A DNA stretch of 12,514 nucleotides from JBCDIQ01 sp039024295 (lineage in GTDB: Bacteria > Bacteroidota > Bacteroidia > J057). Shown piece after piece: positions 4,585-11,581 of the stretch. The stretch covers positions 1 to 12,514 of the forward strand of contig JBCDIQ010000153.1 of the NCBI GenBank assembly GCA_039024295.1. The letters are read 5' to 3'. The position numbers were made by a program, and so were the translations under genes. Below the pieces are notes generated by a model. The model was not told the origin of the DNA, did not search any database, and was given only the letters and a program-made list of their open reading frames with translations. Every line of letters starts with the position of its first letter. Positions within the stretch are counted from its first letter, which is position 1.

Positions 4585-5979
4585 TTACTGGAGAATTCGG
4601 ATTTTTTGCTTGGCTTCCATCCCTGGGGTACGCACCTGTGCGAGGTAAGTGCCAGGAGGAATTCCGGTGAGGCTTACCGCACGGGACTGTTCCCCTTTTT
4701 CCAGGTAACCAGATTCTGTTTTAACCACTTCACCGCTGGCATCTACAATGCGCAGCCGAACAGGTGTTCGTTCCTTAAGTACAAACTGGATGGGCAGCTT
4801 GGAACCCTTACGAAATACTTCCGCTTTGAACATGATTTGTTCAATGAGTTCGCGCTCAAGGATTTCAGAAGCCACGACCTGTTGTTCTCCAAGTTCATTT
4901 ACCTGAATGAGTCGGTAGTAGTTATTGCCGTAGGCAGGATCAGCACTGCGGGCAGCGTACTGACCCTTTGTTAAGCCATGTGCGGGAATGGTATCAATAG
5001 GGACGTACGTTTTTTGATCGGTAGAGTGTTCCAGCACAAAGTATTCGTTTCGTACTTCAAAGCTGGTTCTCCAACGAAATTCTGCCTCTCCTTCATTGAT
5101 TCTGGCAACAAACCCGTTCATCACCACGCGCGGAGCAGGCGGTGCCGCAGGAGCAGCTTCATTTTTTACAGGGGTTTCTTCTTCATGATTAGCCATTGCC
5201 TCAGCCTCAGCCTTTTCTTGTTGCTCAACAGCTTCACCTGCAGCAAGAAGTTCGGGTTCTGTAGAAGGTTCTGGTTTAGCGGGGGTAACCTCTGCAGGGG
5301 ATGTCACCTCTGCCTCTGCTAATTGGGGAGAAGGTTCAGGCACTGTTTCCTGAATATTTGACTGAACAGGCTCGGGATCGGGGACTGGGCTAGCCTCTGC
5401 TTTTTGTGCCAAAGCTTTTGCTGCAGCAATATTTGCCTCTGGCACATAAGTTTCAGTTTTGAAGGCATCTGCTAAAAGGCGTTCCCTGGCATATTCTTCT
5501 CGCCGGATCTGATTTTGAGCTGCACTGCGGGTTGAGGCACTGGTGATAAGTTTCTCCTGTGCGCCAACTCCAGTGCTGAATTGTAGGCGGAAGGGTTCAA
5601 TGGCGGTTCCTTCTCTATCCTTTACCGCAGGGGTTATTTCAAAAGTGTAGGTTGTTGCTGGCTCCAAAATTTCTTTTGGCTCAAGGGTAATGTTTTTGAG
5701 TTCATTACTGGCACTTACAAATGCCTCCACCGGGCTACCCGGACGATGTTGTGGGTAGAGCTTAACCGATTCGTCATTTACAGTTTTGTAATCTAATCCC
5801 TCATTTGGTAGGTCTAATTGAACAGAAACAAACGCGTTTCGGATCAACTCTGAAGAGCCATCCATGGGAAAACTATTGGTAACAGCCGGGCCCTGAGCCA
5901 GGCAAATACCACTCAAGCCCAGGAACAACAGAAAGTAGGAACCCTCCAAGAGCAGGTGAAAAACATTGATTGTGCGCAT
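4585..5979 (-). CDS. Secreted Big_5-domain protein with Pro/Glu/Ala linker and T9SS-like C-terminal domain
   Basis: I place the start at the ATG at 5979 (464 residues), because it begins a proper signal peptide (MRTINVFHLL..., likely cleavage after residues 27-29). The upstream in-frame ATG at 6039 would add 20 residues ahead of the signal. Residues 30-139 resemble a bacterial Ig-like Big_5/SbsA domain (PMDGSSELIRNAFVSVQL ... EPATTYTFEITPAVKDREGT ... FSTG). Residues 150-285 form a disordered linker rich in Pro, Glu and Ala. Residues 287-375 match the beta domain often found before type IX sorting domains (FRWRTSFEVRNEYFVLEHS, NNYYRLIQVNELG). The C-terminus, residues 383-464, resembles a type A sorting domain (VRLRIVDASGEVV, GIPPGTYLAQV, ending KIRILQ) but lacks the usual YPNP opening, so surface export by T9SS is likely but not certain. 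Confidence 0.8.
   Translation of the reverse strand: MRTINVFHLLLEGSYFLLFLGLSGICLAQGPAVTNSFPMDGSSELIRNAFVSVQLDLPNEGLDYKTVNDESVKLYPQHRPGSPVEAFVSASNELKNITLEPKEILEPATTYTFEITPAVKDREGTAIEPFRLQFSTGVGAQEKLITSASTRSAAQNQIRREEYARERLLADAFKTETYVPEANIAAAKALAQKAEASPVPDPEPVQSNIQETVPEPSPQLAEAEVTSPAEVTPAKPEPSTEPELLAAGEAVEQQEKAEAEAMANHEEETPVKNEAAPAAPPAPRVVMNGFVARINEGEAEFRWRTSFEVRNEYFVLEHSTDQKTYVPIDTIPAHGLTKGQYAARSADPAYGNNYYRLIQVNELGEQQVVASEILERELIEQIMFKAEVFRKGSKLPIQFVLKERTPVRLRIVDASGEVVKTESGYLEKGEQSRAVSLTGIPPGTYLAQVRTPGMEAKQKIRILQ
5128..5442 (-). repeat. Pro/Glu/Ala low-complexity linker (coding)
   Basis: This part of the Big_5 protein encodes about 105 residues made largely of Ala, Glu and Pro, with short echoes such as PDPEP, VPEPSP and AKPEPSTEPE. 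It is probably a flexible spacer through peptidoglycan or between surface domains. It is not an exact tandem repeat. Confidence 0.65.
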
Positions 5980-6214
5980 CTGAGGTAACTTTATCAAACG
6001 GAGGGTGTTGAGGTAATTGCAAATTGCGTACCGTATCAAAATTACAAGTCATGTAATAAGAAATAAATTGAATTTTTTCCTTGACATGACATAACTGGCA
6101 CTCAGGAAAGCTTTCGGGGAGTTCAGTCAGGATTATTTCACTTTCATTCAGCCTTGCTGGTACAACTGCTTGATTTAGGGCTTCTTGCCCACAGAAACAA
6201 AAACACAACTAACC

Positions 6215-6931
6215 ATGAGACGATTAACTGTTTTATCTGTAGTTGCCCTGATTATTGCCATGTGCTGGACTGGATGTGATGGTGACGGAGTCTGTGTAAA
6301 AGGCTCAGGAGAAACCGTTAGCCAGGTGATTGCTGTTCCTGATTTTGATGGAATTGACCTGGAAATTGACGCTGATGTGTTTATCACCCAAGGGGAGCCT
6401 CAGCAAGTAGAGGTTAATGCTCAGCAAAATATCCTGGATGAAATTGAACGGGACGTACAGAATGGTACATGGGAAATTGAGCTGGATGGCTGTATCCGAA
6501 ACCATGATGACATCAAAATTTATATAACCATGCCGCGTTTGGAAAAGGTGCACCTGAGTGGTTCCGGTGATATTCAAAGCCAAAATGTCATTAATACAGA
6601 TGACATTGATTTAAGAATCAGTGGTTCCGGAGACATCGACTTGCAAACCAATGCGGATGACATCACCAGCCGGATTTCTGGCTCAGGAAAAATTCGGCTT
6701 AGCGGTACAGCTGATGAGCACGAAATGCAGATTTCTGGCTCTGGCGATTTGGAATCCTATGACCTGATAACCCGGAGTACCGACATCCGAATCAGTGGCT
6801 CTGGAGATGCGCAGGTAGATGTGGAAGAATTCTTAAAGGTAAGAATCAGTGGGAGCGGAGATGTGCGTTATGAAGGAAACCCTACCCTGGATGTTGAGGT
6901 AACCGGCTCCGGAGATGTTCGCCCACGTTGA
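6215..6931 (+). CDS. Head-GIN (DUF2807) domain putative lipoprotein
   Basis: The likely start is the ATG at 6215 (238 residues); the frame extends upstream to a TTG at 6185, but MRRLTVLSVVALIIA is the natural signal start. Cys21 in WTGC-DGDG is a probable lipidation site: the -3 residue is an unusual Trp, yet the acidic residues right after the cysteine resemble Bacteroidota surface-lipoprotein export signals. The DUF2807 opening, GSGETVSQVIAVPDFDGIDL, follows at residue 30. Then come seven copies of an [I/L/V][S/T]GSG[D/K] motif, starting near residues 115, 136, 155, 174, 194, 212 and 230, at 18-21-residue intervals. These predict turns of a right-handed beta-solenoid. The family is abundant in Bacteroidota; its role is unknown, probably adhesion or an envelope scaffold. 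It is divergently placed from the Big_5 protein. Confidence 0.9.
   Translation: MRRLTVLSVVALIIAMCWTGCDGDGVCVKGSGETVSQVIAVPDFDGIDLEIDADVFITQGEPQQVEVNAQQNILDEIERDVQNGTWEIELDGCIRNHDDIKIYITMPRLEKVHLSGSGDIQSQNVINTDDIDLRISGSGDIDLQTNADDITSRISGSGKIRLSGTADEHEMQISGSGDLESYDLITRSTDIRISGSGDAQVDVEEFLKVRISGSGDVRYEGNPTLDVEVTGSGDVRPR
6545..6931 (+). repeat. Seven GSG-motif beta-solenoid repeats (coding)
   Basis: DNA and protein repeat within the GIN gene: each unit carries a version of AT(C/T)AGTGG(C/T)TC(C/T)GG(A/C)GA. Synonymous codons vary between units (TCCGGT, TCCGGA, TCAGGA, TCTGGC, AGCGGA), so the array is old and selected at protein level rather than a recent DNA expansion. Confidence 0.8.
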
Positions 6932-6988
6932 TCAACCGAAAACCGAACACTGCCAACCGAAATCCCTCTTTTTATAGTTCCTTTGACG

Positions 6989-7022
6989 CCAGCAACTTCC
7001 TTCACCGGGGTTGCTGGTTCTT
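6989..7022 (+). terminator. Possible first terminator after the GIN gene
   Basis: An 8-bp perfect stem, CCAGCAAC (6989-6996) with GTTGCTGG (7010-7017), encloses a 13-base loop. A weak T-rich tract (TTCTTGTTTT) follows. The strong terminator at 7034-7070 lies just downstream, so this may be an auxiliary hairpin. Confidence 0.5.
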
Positions 7023-7033
7023 GTTTTACAAAT

Positions 7034-7070
7034 GCTGGCAGGGGTTCAAAACCCTGGCAGCGTTTTTTTT
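7034..7070 (+). terminator. Strong rho-independent terminator after the GIN gene
   Basis: A stem of GCTG/CAGC and CAGGG/CCCTG separated by a G-G mismatch (7034-7061) is followed by eight consecutive T residues (7063-7070). It ends transcription from the GIN gene before the convergent gene at 7144-7737. Confidence 0.85.
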
Positions 7071-7143
7071 GTCCTTAGAAAGAGATAACTGAGTTTACTA
7101 ACCGAAATACGCTTAGCATTTCCCCATAAATCTGAGATTCTGA

Positions 7144-7737
7144 CTATTCGTACAGTTCTCCTTCTCTTACCGCTTCTACATCTACCCCCACTACTACGGC
7201 ACTTATTTTAAAGGCAGGCACATAGTCAATTAAATTACCTAAATGTATCCAGTCTTCCCGAAAATCAAGGAGGACATCTTCGTGTTGTTTCTTCAGTAAC
7301 TGATTTAGTTTGTGCGTTCGTTTAGCTACATACTGAGAAAGGGTTCGGACTTTATCCCGAGGAGCTGCTTCTATTTCTTTTACCAAAGAAGAAATCACTT
7401 CGGTAAGCATATATAAGTTCAGTTCAATTTCTCCATATTTATCCTTGGTGGTTTTGACATGCTGATTGATAATGCCGCTAATGGTACGCAAATCCATGAG
7501 GACATATCCGGGAGAGTAATAGTTGGCAATACATACTTCTGCATGATTTTCTACCAGTTCCCGAATCTTTTCCCGGCGAACTTCGGCTGTTTCACCATCT
7601 TCTAGTAGCTCAAAGGTTAGTTTCCGGACCAAGTCCGGATTTTTGGGAATCAGTCGAAATAACAACTTGTCCTTTTCTTTATCTGACAGTCTAGAAATTG
7701 CCTGCTTGAGTTCTTTTGATAGGGGGTATCGAGCCAT
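7144..7737 (-). CDS. Hypothetical helical cytoplasmic protein (197 aa)
   Basis: I do not recognise the family. The protein has no signal peptide, no membrane segment and no cysteine-rich motif. It is predicted to be mostly alpha-helical and highly charged: a Lys/Arg/Glu-rich N-terminal helical block (residues 5-65), a central segment with YYSPGYVLMDLRTISGIINQ, an amphipathic stretch around residues 100-160, and a hydrophobic C-terminal strand-like tail (FKISAVVVGVDVEAV). The mix suggests a small soluble regulator or adaptor, but nothing identifies a role. The start at 7737 is supported by a TTG-N20-TACCTTTA promoter-like site ending five bases before the ATG. It is separately transcribed from the PLDc_N gene, whose terminator lies just upstream. 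Confidence 0.78.
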   Translation of the reverse strand: MARYPLSKELKQAISRLSDKEKDKLLFRLIPKNPDLVRKLTFELLEDGETAEVRREKIRELVENHAEVCIANYYSPGYVLMDLRTISGIINQHVKTTKDKYGEIELNLYMLTEVISSLVKEIEAAPRDKVRTLSQYVAKRTHKLNQLLKKQHEDVLLDFREDWIHLGNLIDYVPAFKISAVVVGVDVEAVREGELYE

Positions 7738-7742
7738 GACGT

Positions 7743-7773
7743 TAAAGGTATCATGGCACCCTCAAGCTTCCAA
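7743..7773 (-). promoter_or_regulatory. Candidate Bacteroidota promoter, probably leaderless
   Basis: On the minus strand TTG (7771-7773), a 20-base spacer and TACCTTTA (7743-7750) match the Bacteroidota -33/-7 pattern TTG-N(19-21)-TAnnTTTG at all but the last base. The -7 box ends five bases before the ATG at 7737, so the transcript would start at or within a base or two of the start codon. Confidence 0.55.
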
Positions 7774-7786
7774 CATTATCCTTAAC

Positions 7787-7815
7787 AAAAAAGGCCTACC
7801 CCAACAGGGTAGGCC
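7787..7815 (-). terminator. Rho-independent terminator of the PLDc_N gene
   Basis: On the minus strand GGCCTACCC and GGGTAGGCC form a perfect nine-pair stem with a 5-base loop, followed by six T residues. It lies 35 bases after the stop of the PLDc_N gene and isolates that gene from the downstream helical-protein gene. Confidence 0.9.
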
Positions 7816-7849
7816 GCACACAGGATATCAGGATTTTGGGAATAGGTCC

Positions 7850-8056
7850 TTAGCCAAAGATCCACCAGGCGATCAAACCGCCTACTGGGAATAAAATGAT
7901 GACGAGTGTCCAAATAATTTTGCTGGAATCACCCCTTGAACTACGCCACAGGTTGCGAAGGGCAACCACATCGAGGATTACCAGTAACAGTACCAGTGGA
8001 CTGGCAAGTGGGTTGCTGAGGTAGTCGAATAAATTTGCGAGTAATAATGTTTCCAT
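7850..8056 (-). CDS. Small PLDc_N-type membrane protein
   Basis: A 68-residue protein with two membrane helices, roughly residues 18-34 and 47-66. The region LDVVALRNLWRSSRGDSSKIIWTLVIILFPVGGLIAWWIFG fits the phospholipase-D-nuclease N-terminal (PLDc_N) family: an Asp at the end of helix one, a basic loop, a Trp at the start of helix two, and Pro-x-x-Gly followed by a C-terminal aromatic-Gly. No catalytic phospholipase domain is attached, so this is a free-standing version, probably an inner-membrane accessory of unknown role. It has its own candidate promoter and a strong terminator, so it appears monocistronic. Confidence 0.85.
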   Translation of the reverse strand: METLLLANLFDYLSNPLASPLVLLLVILDVVALRNLWRSSRGDSSKIIWTLVIILFPVGGLIAWWIFG

Positions 8057-8075
8057 GATGGTTTGATTTACGGCA

Positions 8076-8104
8076 GAAATATAGGTTTGGGTTCATATAT
8101 TCAA
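8076..8104 (-). promoter_or_regulatory. Candidate promoter of the PLDc_N gene
   Basis: On the minus strand TTG (8102-8104), an 18-base spacer and TATATTTC (8076-8083) approximate TTG-N19-TAnnTTTG. The -7 box ends 19 bases before the ATG at 8056, allowing a short leader. Confidence 0.4.
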
Positions 8105-8173
8105 CCAACGGCAAGGTAGGATCGGCCATCCGCATGAATTGCTCGACCAACTACACATAAAGCGGGTTCATCT

Positions 8174-9997
8174 CTAGTTTACTTTTGTAGAAAGCCAAAC
8201 GGAACGCTGTGATTTTGCTGCTTCATTGGCTTTTTCTTTTGGAACAAGGTCAAAGGCCTGGGGGGTAAAATTTCTTTTGTAGGTAAACTTCAAGGTGACG
8301 GGTTTATAACTCTGGTATACTTCCATTTCAAGGGTTTCCCCTTCTTTCAACTCGTTAAAGAATCGGTCAACTTCCATGGTGCTGATGGGCGTCCCGTTTA
8401 TGGAAATGATGACATCTTCTAGCCCAATTCCGGCTTGATATGCATCGCCGTCTGGATGAAGGTCCTGGACGATAATGCCTTGCCCAATGTCCTCATATCT
8501 AAGGATACCAATGCGCTGAGCACCCGTCTTTTCATCCGCTTCAGCCGTTAGTTCAAGACCTACAGGGTTGAAGTAGGTAGAATAAGGAATGGGCTCAGTA
8601 CCGGTAATGTAATTATCGAAAAAGTCTTGCCAAGACGTTCCGGTAAGCTTTTCTGCTGCCAGTTGGACGCCATTTTCAGGAACTCCTTGACCATTCAAAA
8701 AATAACTTTTATACAAATCAACGAACACATCATCCAGCGTTACTTTTCCTTTACTTCGTTTCTGAAGGGCTAAGTCCAAGATCAGTCCCATTCGACTACC
8801 GAGGGTGTAATAGGAAATTCTATGGAACGGCTGGGCGTAAGGTGACCGTGCCAGCCAGGAATTAAAACTGGCATCTGCCGGGGAAACGACTTGGCTGGCG
8901 TAGGAATTTTCAAGTGAACGAATGGTGCCTGCCATGCGTCGGAGAAATGTTGCTTCAGAGATGATGCCTGCCCGAACCAGCGTTAACTGGGTATAATAGT
9001 CCGTAACCCCTTCCGTAAACCAGTGCAACTGTGTGTACTGTGGGCCTGAATAATCATATGGCCGCATGGCAGCAGGACGAATGCGTTTTACGTTCCATGC
9101 GTGCCAAAATTCGTGACTGGTAATGCCATACAATCCTTGAAGGGTTCTCGGAGAACCGGTTACCGTCGCTGGAAGGGCAAAGGAAGCTGAATTGCTGTGT
9201 TCTACCGCATGGCGCATACCGTAAGGCAGGAGTCGGTAAATGAAGTGATACTCTTTGAATGGATAGCTCCCGAATATGGCTTTTTGCTCCTGGCAAATCT
9301 TGGGAACATTCTCTAGCAGTGCTTCATCCACAGATTCGTCTCCCTGGTAATCTCCCTGAAAATGCAGGTAGAAGGTGGTGCCTTCCAGCTCAAAGGACAA
9401 CTGCTTGATTTCGTCGGATAAGACCGTGGGCGAATCCACAAAATCATGATAAGTAGCGGCAAAAAATTGATTTTTGGCTTCCTCTTCCTGCGTTAAGGCG
9501 GTTGCGATCTTCCAATCATTGGGCAAGGAAGGAATCTTCAAGTAGACTGGGTCGTTCAGGCGGCCAGGAATGTACATGAACAGGTTAACAGGGTTGAAAT
9601 AGGCTTGTCCTTTGGTGAGCAAGCTGGAACCTGCATCAGGATTATTGGCATAATAGGAATAAGAAATAGACACCTTCTCCAATTCCGGGTGAAACACCCG
9701 CCAGGTATCTTTATTGGTTTTTGTCCAGATCAACTGTTTCCCCTTTGAGCCCTCTGCTGAAAAATGGGAGATGCTAGCAGAATAATCCTGCAGGTAATAC
9801 CTGCCTGGGCGCCATGCCGGCAATGAGAAATCCGTGTAGCTTTCCGTTTGGGGAGTGGTAGTGAGCTGAACCTGATACAAGTGGGTTTGTGGGTTTTCCC
9901 ATGAAAGGGTATAGTCGTATGACTGGGCATAAAGCGTTGTCAGCCCGAAAGCTGACCAGAAGAGCAGCCACACGGACTGAGAGAAAGCTTGATTCAT
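8174..9997 (-). CDS. M61-family metallopeptidase with C-terminal PDZ domain
   Basis: A 607-residue secreted zinc peptidase of the M61 (glycyl-aminopeptidase-like) family. I choose the ATG at 9997, which opens a signal peptide (likely cleavage after Ala24, YA-QS). An upstream in-frame ATG at 10090 would overlap the GH3 gene by 53 bases and put 31 extra residues before the signal. Numbered from 9997, the N-terminal beta domain contains PAWRPGRYYLQDY. The conserved AVEHSNS is at 264-270. The zinc site HEFWH is at 295-299 with Glu296 catalytic, and the third ligand Glu329 lies in WFTEGVTDYY. A PDZ domain occupies about 500-570 (GIIVQDLHPDGDAYQAGIGLEDVI). The protein is probably periplasmic or surface-exposed. 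It is last in a probable operon behind lptB and the GH3 gene, 40 bases from the latter. Confidence 0.94.
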   Translation of the reverse strand: MNQAFSQSVWLLFWSAFGLTTLYAQSYDYTLSWENPQTHLYQVQLTTTPQTESYTDFSLPAWRPGRYYLQDYSASISHFSAEGSKGKQLIWTKTNKDTWRVFHPELEKVSISYSYYANNPDAGSSLLTKGQAYFNPVNLFMYIPGRLNDPVYLKIPSLPNDWKIATALTQEEEAKNQFFAATYHDFVDSPTVLSDEIKQLSFELEGTTFYLHFQGDYQGDESVDEALLENVPKICQEQKAIFGSYPFKEYHFIYRLLPYGMRHAVEHSNSASFALPATVTGSPRTLQGLYGITSHEFWHAWNVKRIRPAAMRPYDYSGPQYTQLHWFTEGVTDYYTQLTLVRAGIISEATFLRRMAGTIRSLENSYASQVVSPADASFNSWLARSPYAQPFHRISYYTLGSRMGLILDLALQKRSKGKVTLDDVFVDLYKSYFLNGQGVPENGVQLAAEKLTGTSWQDFFDNYITGTEPIPYSTYFNPVGLELTAEADEKTGAQRIGILRYEDIGQGIIVQDLHPDGDAYQAGIGLEDVIISINGTPISTMEVDRFFNELKEGETLEMEVYQSYKPVTLKFTYKRNFTPQAFDLVPKEKANEAAKSQRSVWLSTKVN

Positions 9998-10037
9998 AAA
10001 TTTAGGATAAAAGGAACAGGAACTTGTAGGCGTATTT

Positions 10038-11570
10038 TCAGGCCTTTCCCGCGACCATTTGCAGGATATCTTCCACATATTTTCGCTCATTGGCCAGGCG
10101 GGGAACTTTGTTTTGACCTCCCAGCTTCCCTCTTTTCTTCATCCACTGGTAAAAAGTACCCTGCGGCATGGCGTGTACCAGGGGAATCTGTAAGGCCATC
10201 CCTTGGTAACGTTTTGCCTCGTAATCTGAATTGAGGTGCTGCAAATGTTCGTCCAAGTGGTAAACAAACTCTTCCAGGTTGGCTGGAGGGCGGTCAAACT
10301 CAATGAGCCATTCATGTCGGCCTTGGGAGGCGCCATCAAAGAAAACCGGCGCAGCCGTGTAGTCAGAAATGATGGCACCTGTCAGTTCACAGGCGTGTGC
10401 GAGTGCCGCTTCTGCATTGCCGACCATCAATTCTTCTCCAAAGGCATTGATGAAATGTTTGGTTCGGCCTGCAACACGTATTTTGAACGGGTAAAGGGAA
10501 GTAAATTCGACAGTATCTCCCAACATGTATCGCCACAGCCCGCCATTGGTGGAAATTACCATGGCATACACCGTATCCAGTTCCACCTCTTCAAGGGTTA
10601 GGGTTTTGGGGTGATCTTCGTTCATTTGGTCCATAGGAATAAACTCATAGAAAATTCCATAGTCCAACAGCAACAGAAGATCGTCTACTTCCAGGTTATC
10701 CTGAAACCCAAAGAATCCCTCTGAGGCGTTATAGCAATTCTGATAAGCCATTCGCTTACTCGGAATCAGGGCTTCAAACTGTGGGCGATAGGGCGCAAAG
10801 TTTACGCCTCCATGTGCAAAACATTCTAGGTTAGGCCAAATGTCGAGGAGGTTTCGCTCGGATTGAGGGGTACCGCGTTTATCGAATATATGGTTAAACA
10901 ACACCATTGCCCAGGTAGGAACCCCTGCAAATCCAGTCATGTCCGTCTGGACAATTTCTTCTGCCATTGCAGCAATCTTTCCTTCCCATTCGGCCATGAG
11001 GGCTACTCGTTTGCTGGGGATTCGGACAAGTGAATAAAAAAAGGGCAGGTTTTCGAGTAAGACTGCGCTCAAGTCTCCATAATGAGATTTCCCGTTTTGG
11101 TGGTTAATATCATGCGACCCACTGAGGGATAGCACCCTGCCTGAGAAAAGGCGGCTGTCTTCTCGATTGTTAAAATAAGCTGCTAGAAGGTCACGGCCTG
11201 CCTCAAAGTGGCAATGGTCCATGGACTCCTCACTCATGGGGATAAATTTACTCTTGTCGTTTGTGGTACCGGAAGACTTGGCAAACCAAGTAGTACGCCC
11301 TGGCCACAGTACGTTTTCTTCCCCATTGAGGGTCCGCTCAATATAGGGAAACAGTTCCTCATAGGTACTTATCGGAACAGCTTCCTGGAACTGGTCAAGC
11401 CTATCAAAAGCTTTGTAATTATGGTCCTGCCCCCATTGGGTATGCTTCCCTTTTTCCATCAGGGATTGATGCACCCGTTTCTGCGTCTCAATGGGGTGAT
11501 CCGAAAACCGTTGGATCTTTTCAAGTCTTCTGAGGATATACCAGCTTGCTATTTTATGTATTATCACCAT
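10038..11570 (-). CDS. GH3-family (acyl-adenylate/amido-synthetase-like) enzyme
   Basis: A 510-residue cytosolic enzyme of the GH3 family, named for plant auxin-responsive proteins that join acyl acids to amino acids through an acyl-adenylate. The ANL-type phosphate loop is SSGTTNDKSKFIP at residues 99-111. The nucleotide motif YNASEGFFGFQ is at 280-290. The hinge-region RYMLGDTVEF (347-356) and GRTKHFINAFGEEL (368-381) are also typical. All appear intact, so adenylation activity is likely. Substrates of bacterial homologues are largely unknown, and there is no reason to infer auxin chemistry. The ATG at 11570 gives the usual helical N-terminus and lies 11 bases after the lptB stop, so cotranscription with lptB is very likely. 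Confidence 0.92.
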   Translation of the reverse strand: MVIIHKIASWYILRRLEKIQRFSDHPIETQKRVHQSLMEKGKHTQWGQDHNYKAFDRLDQFQEAVPISTYEELFPYIERTLNGEENVLWPGRTTWFAKSSGTTNDKSKFIPMSEESMDHCHFEAGRDLLAAYFNNREDSRLFSGRVLSLSGSHDINHQNGKSHYGDLSAVLLENLPFFYSLVRIPSKRVALMAEWEGKIAAMAEEIVQTDMTGFAGVPTWAMVLFNHIFDKRGTPQSERNLLDIWPNLECFAHGGVNFAPYRPQFEALIPSKRMAYQNCYNASEGFFGFQDNLEVDDLLLLLDYGIFYEFIPMDQMNEDHPKTLTLEEVELDTVYAMVISTNGGLWRYMLGDTVEFTSLYPFKIRVAGRTKHFINAFGEELMVGNAEAALAHACELTGAIISDYTAAPVFFDGASQGRHEWLIEFDRPPANLEEFVYHLDEHLQHLNSDYEAKRYQGMALQIPLVHAMPQGTFYQWMKKRGKLGGQNKVPRLANERKYVEDILQMVAGKA

Positions 11571-11581
11571 CGCCTCGGGGT

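Noticed and set aside
4606..5322. Plus-strand frames opposite the Big_5 protein
   Set aside because: They are Cys/Phe/Arg-rich shadows of the minus-strand coding sequence, with no domain.
6185..6214. TTG start for the GIN protein
   Set aside because: It adds ten polar residues before a signal peptide that begins naturally at the ATG at 6215.
9998..10090. Upstream ATG for the M61 peptidase
   Set aside because: It overlaps the GH3 coding region and buries the signal peptide 31 residues in.
10038..11570. Plant-like auxin response function for the GH3 gene
   Set aside because: The family name comes from plants. The sequence supports only adenylate chemistry, not a hormone substrate.
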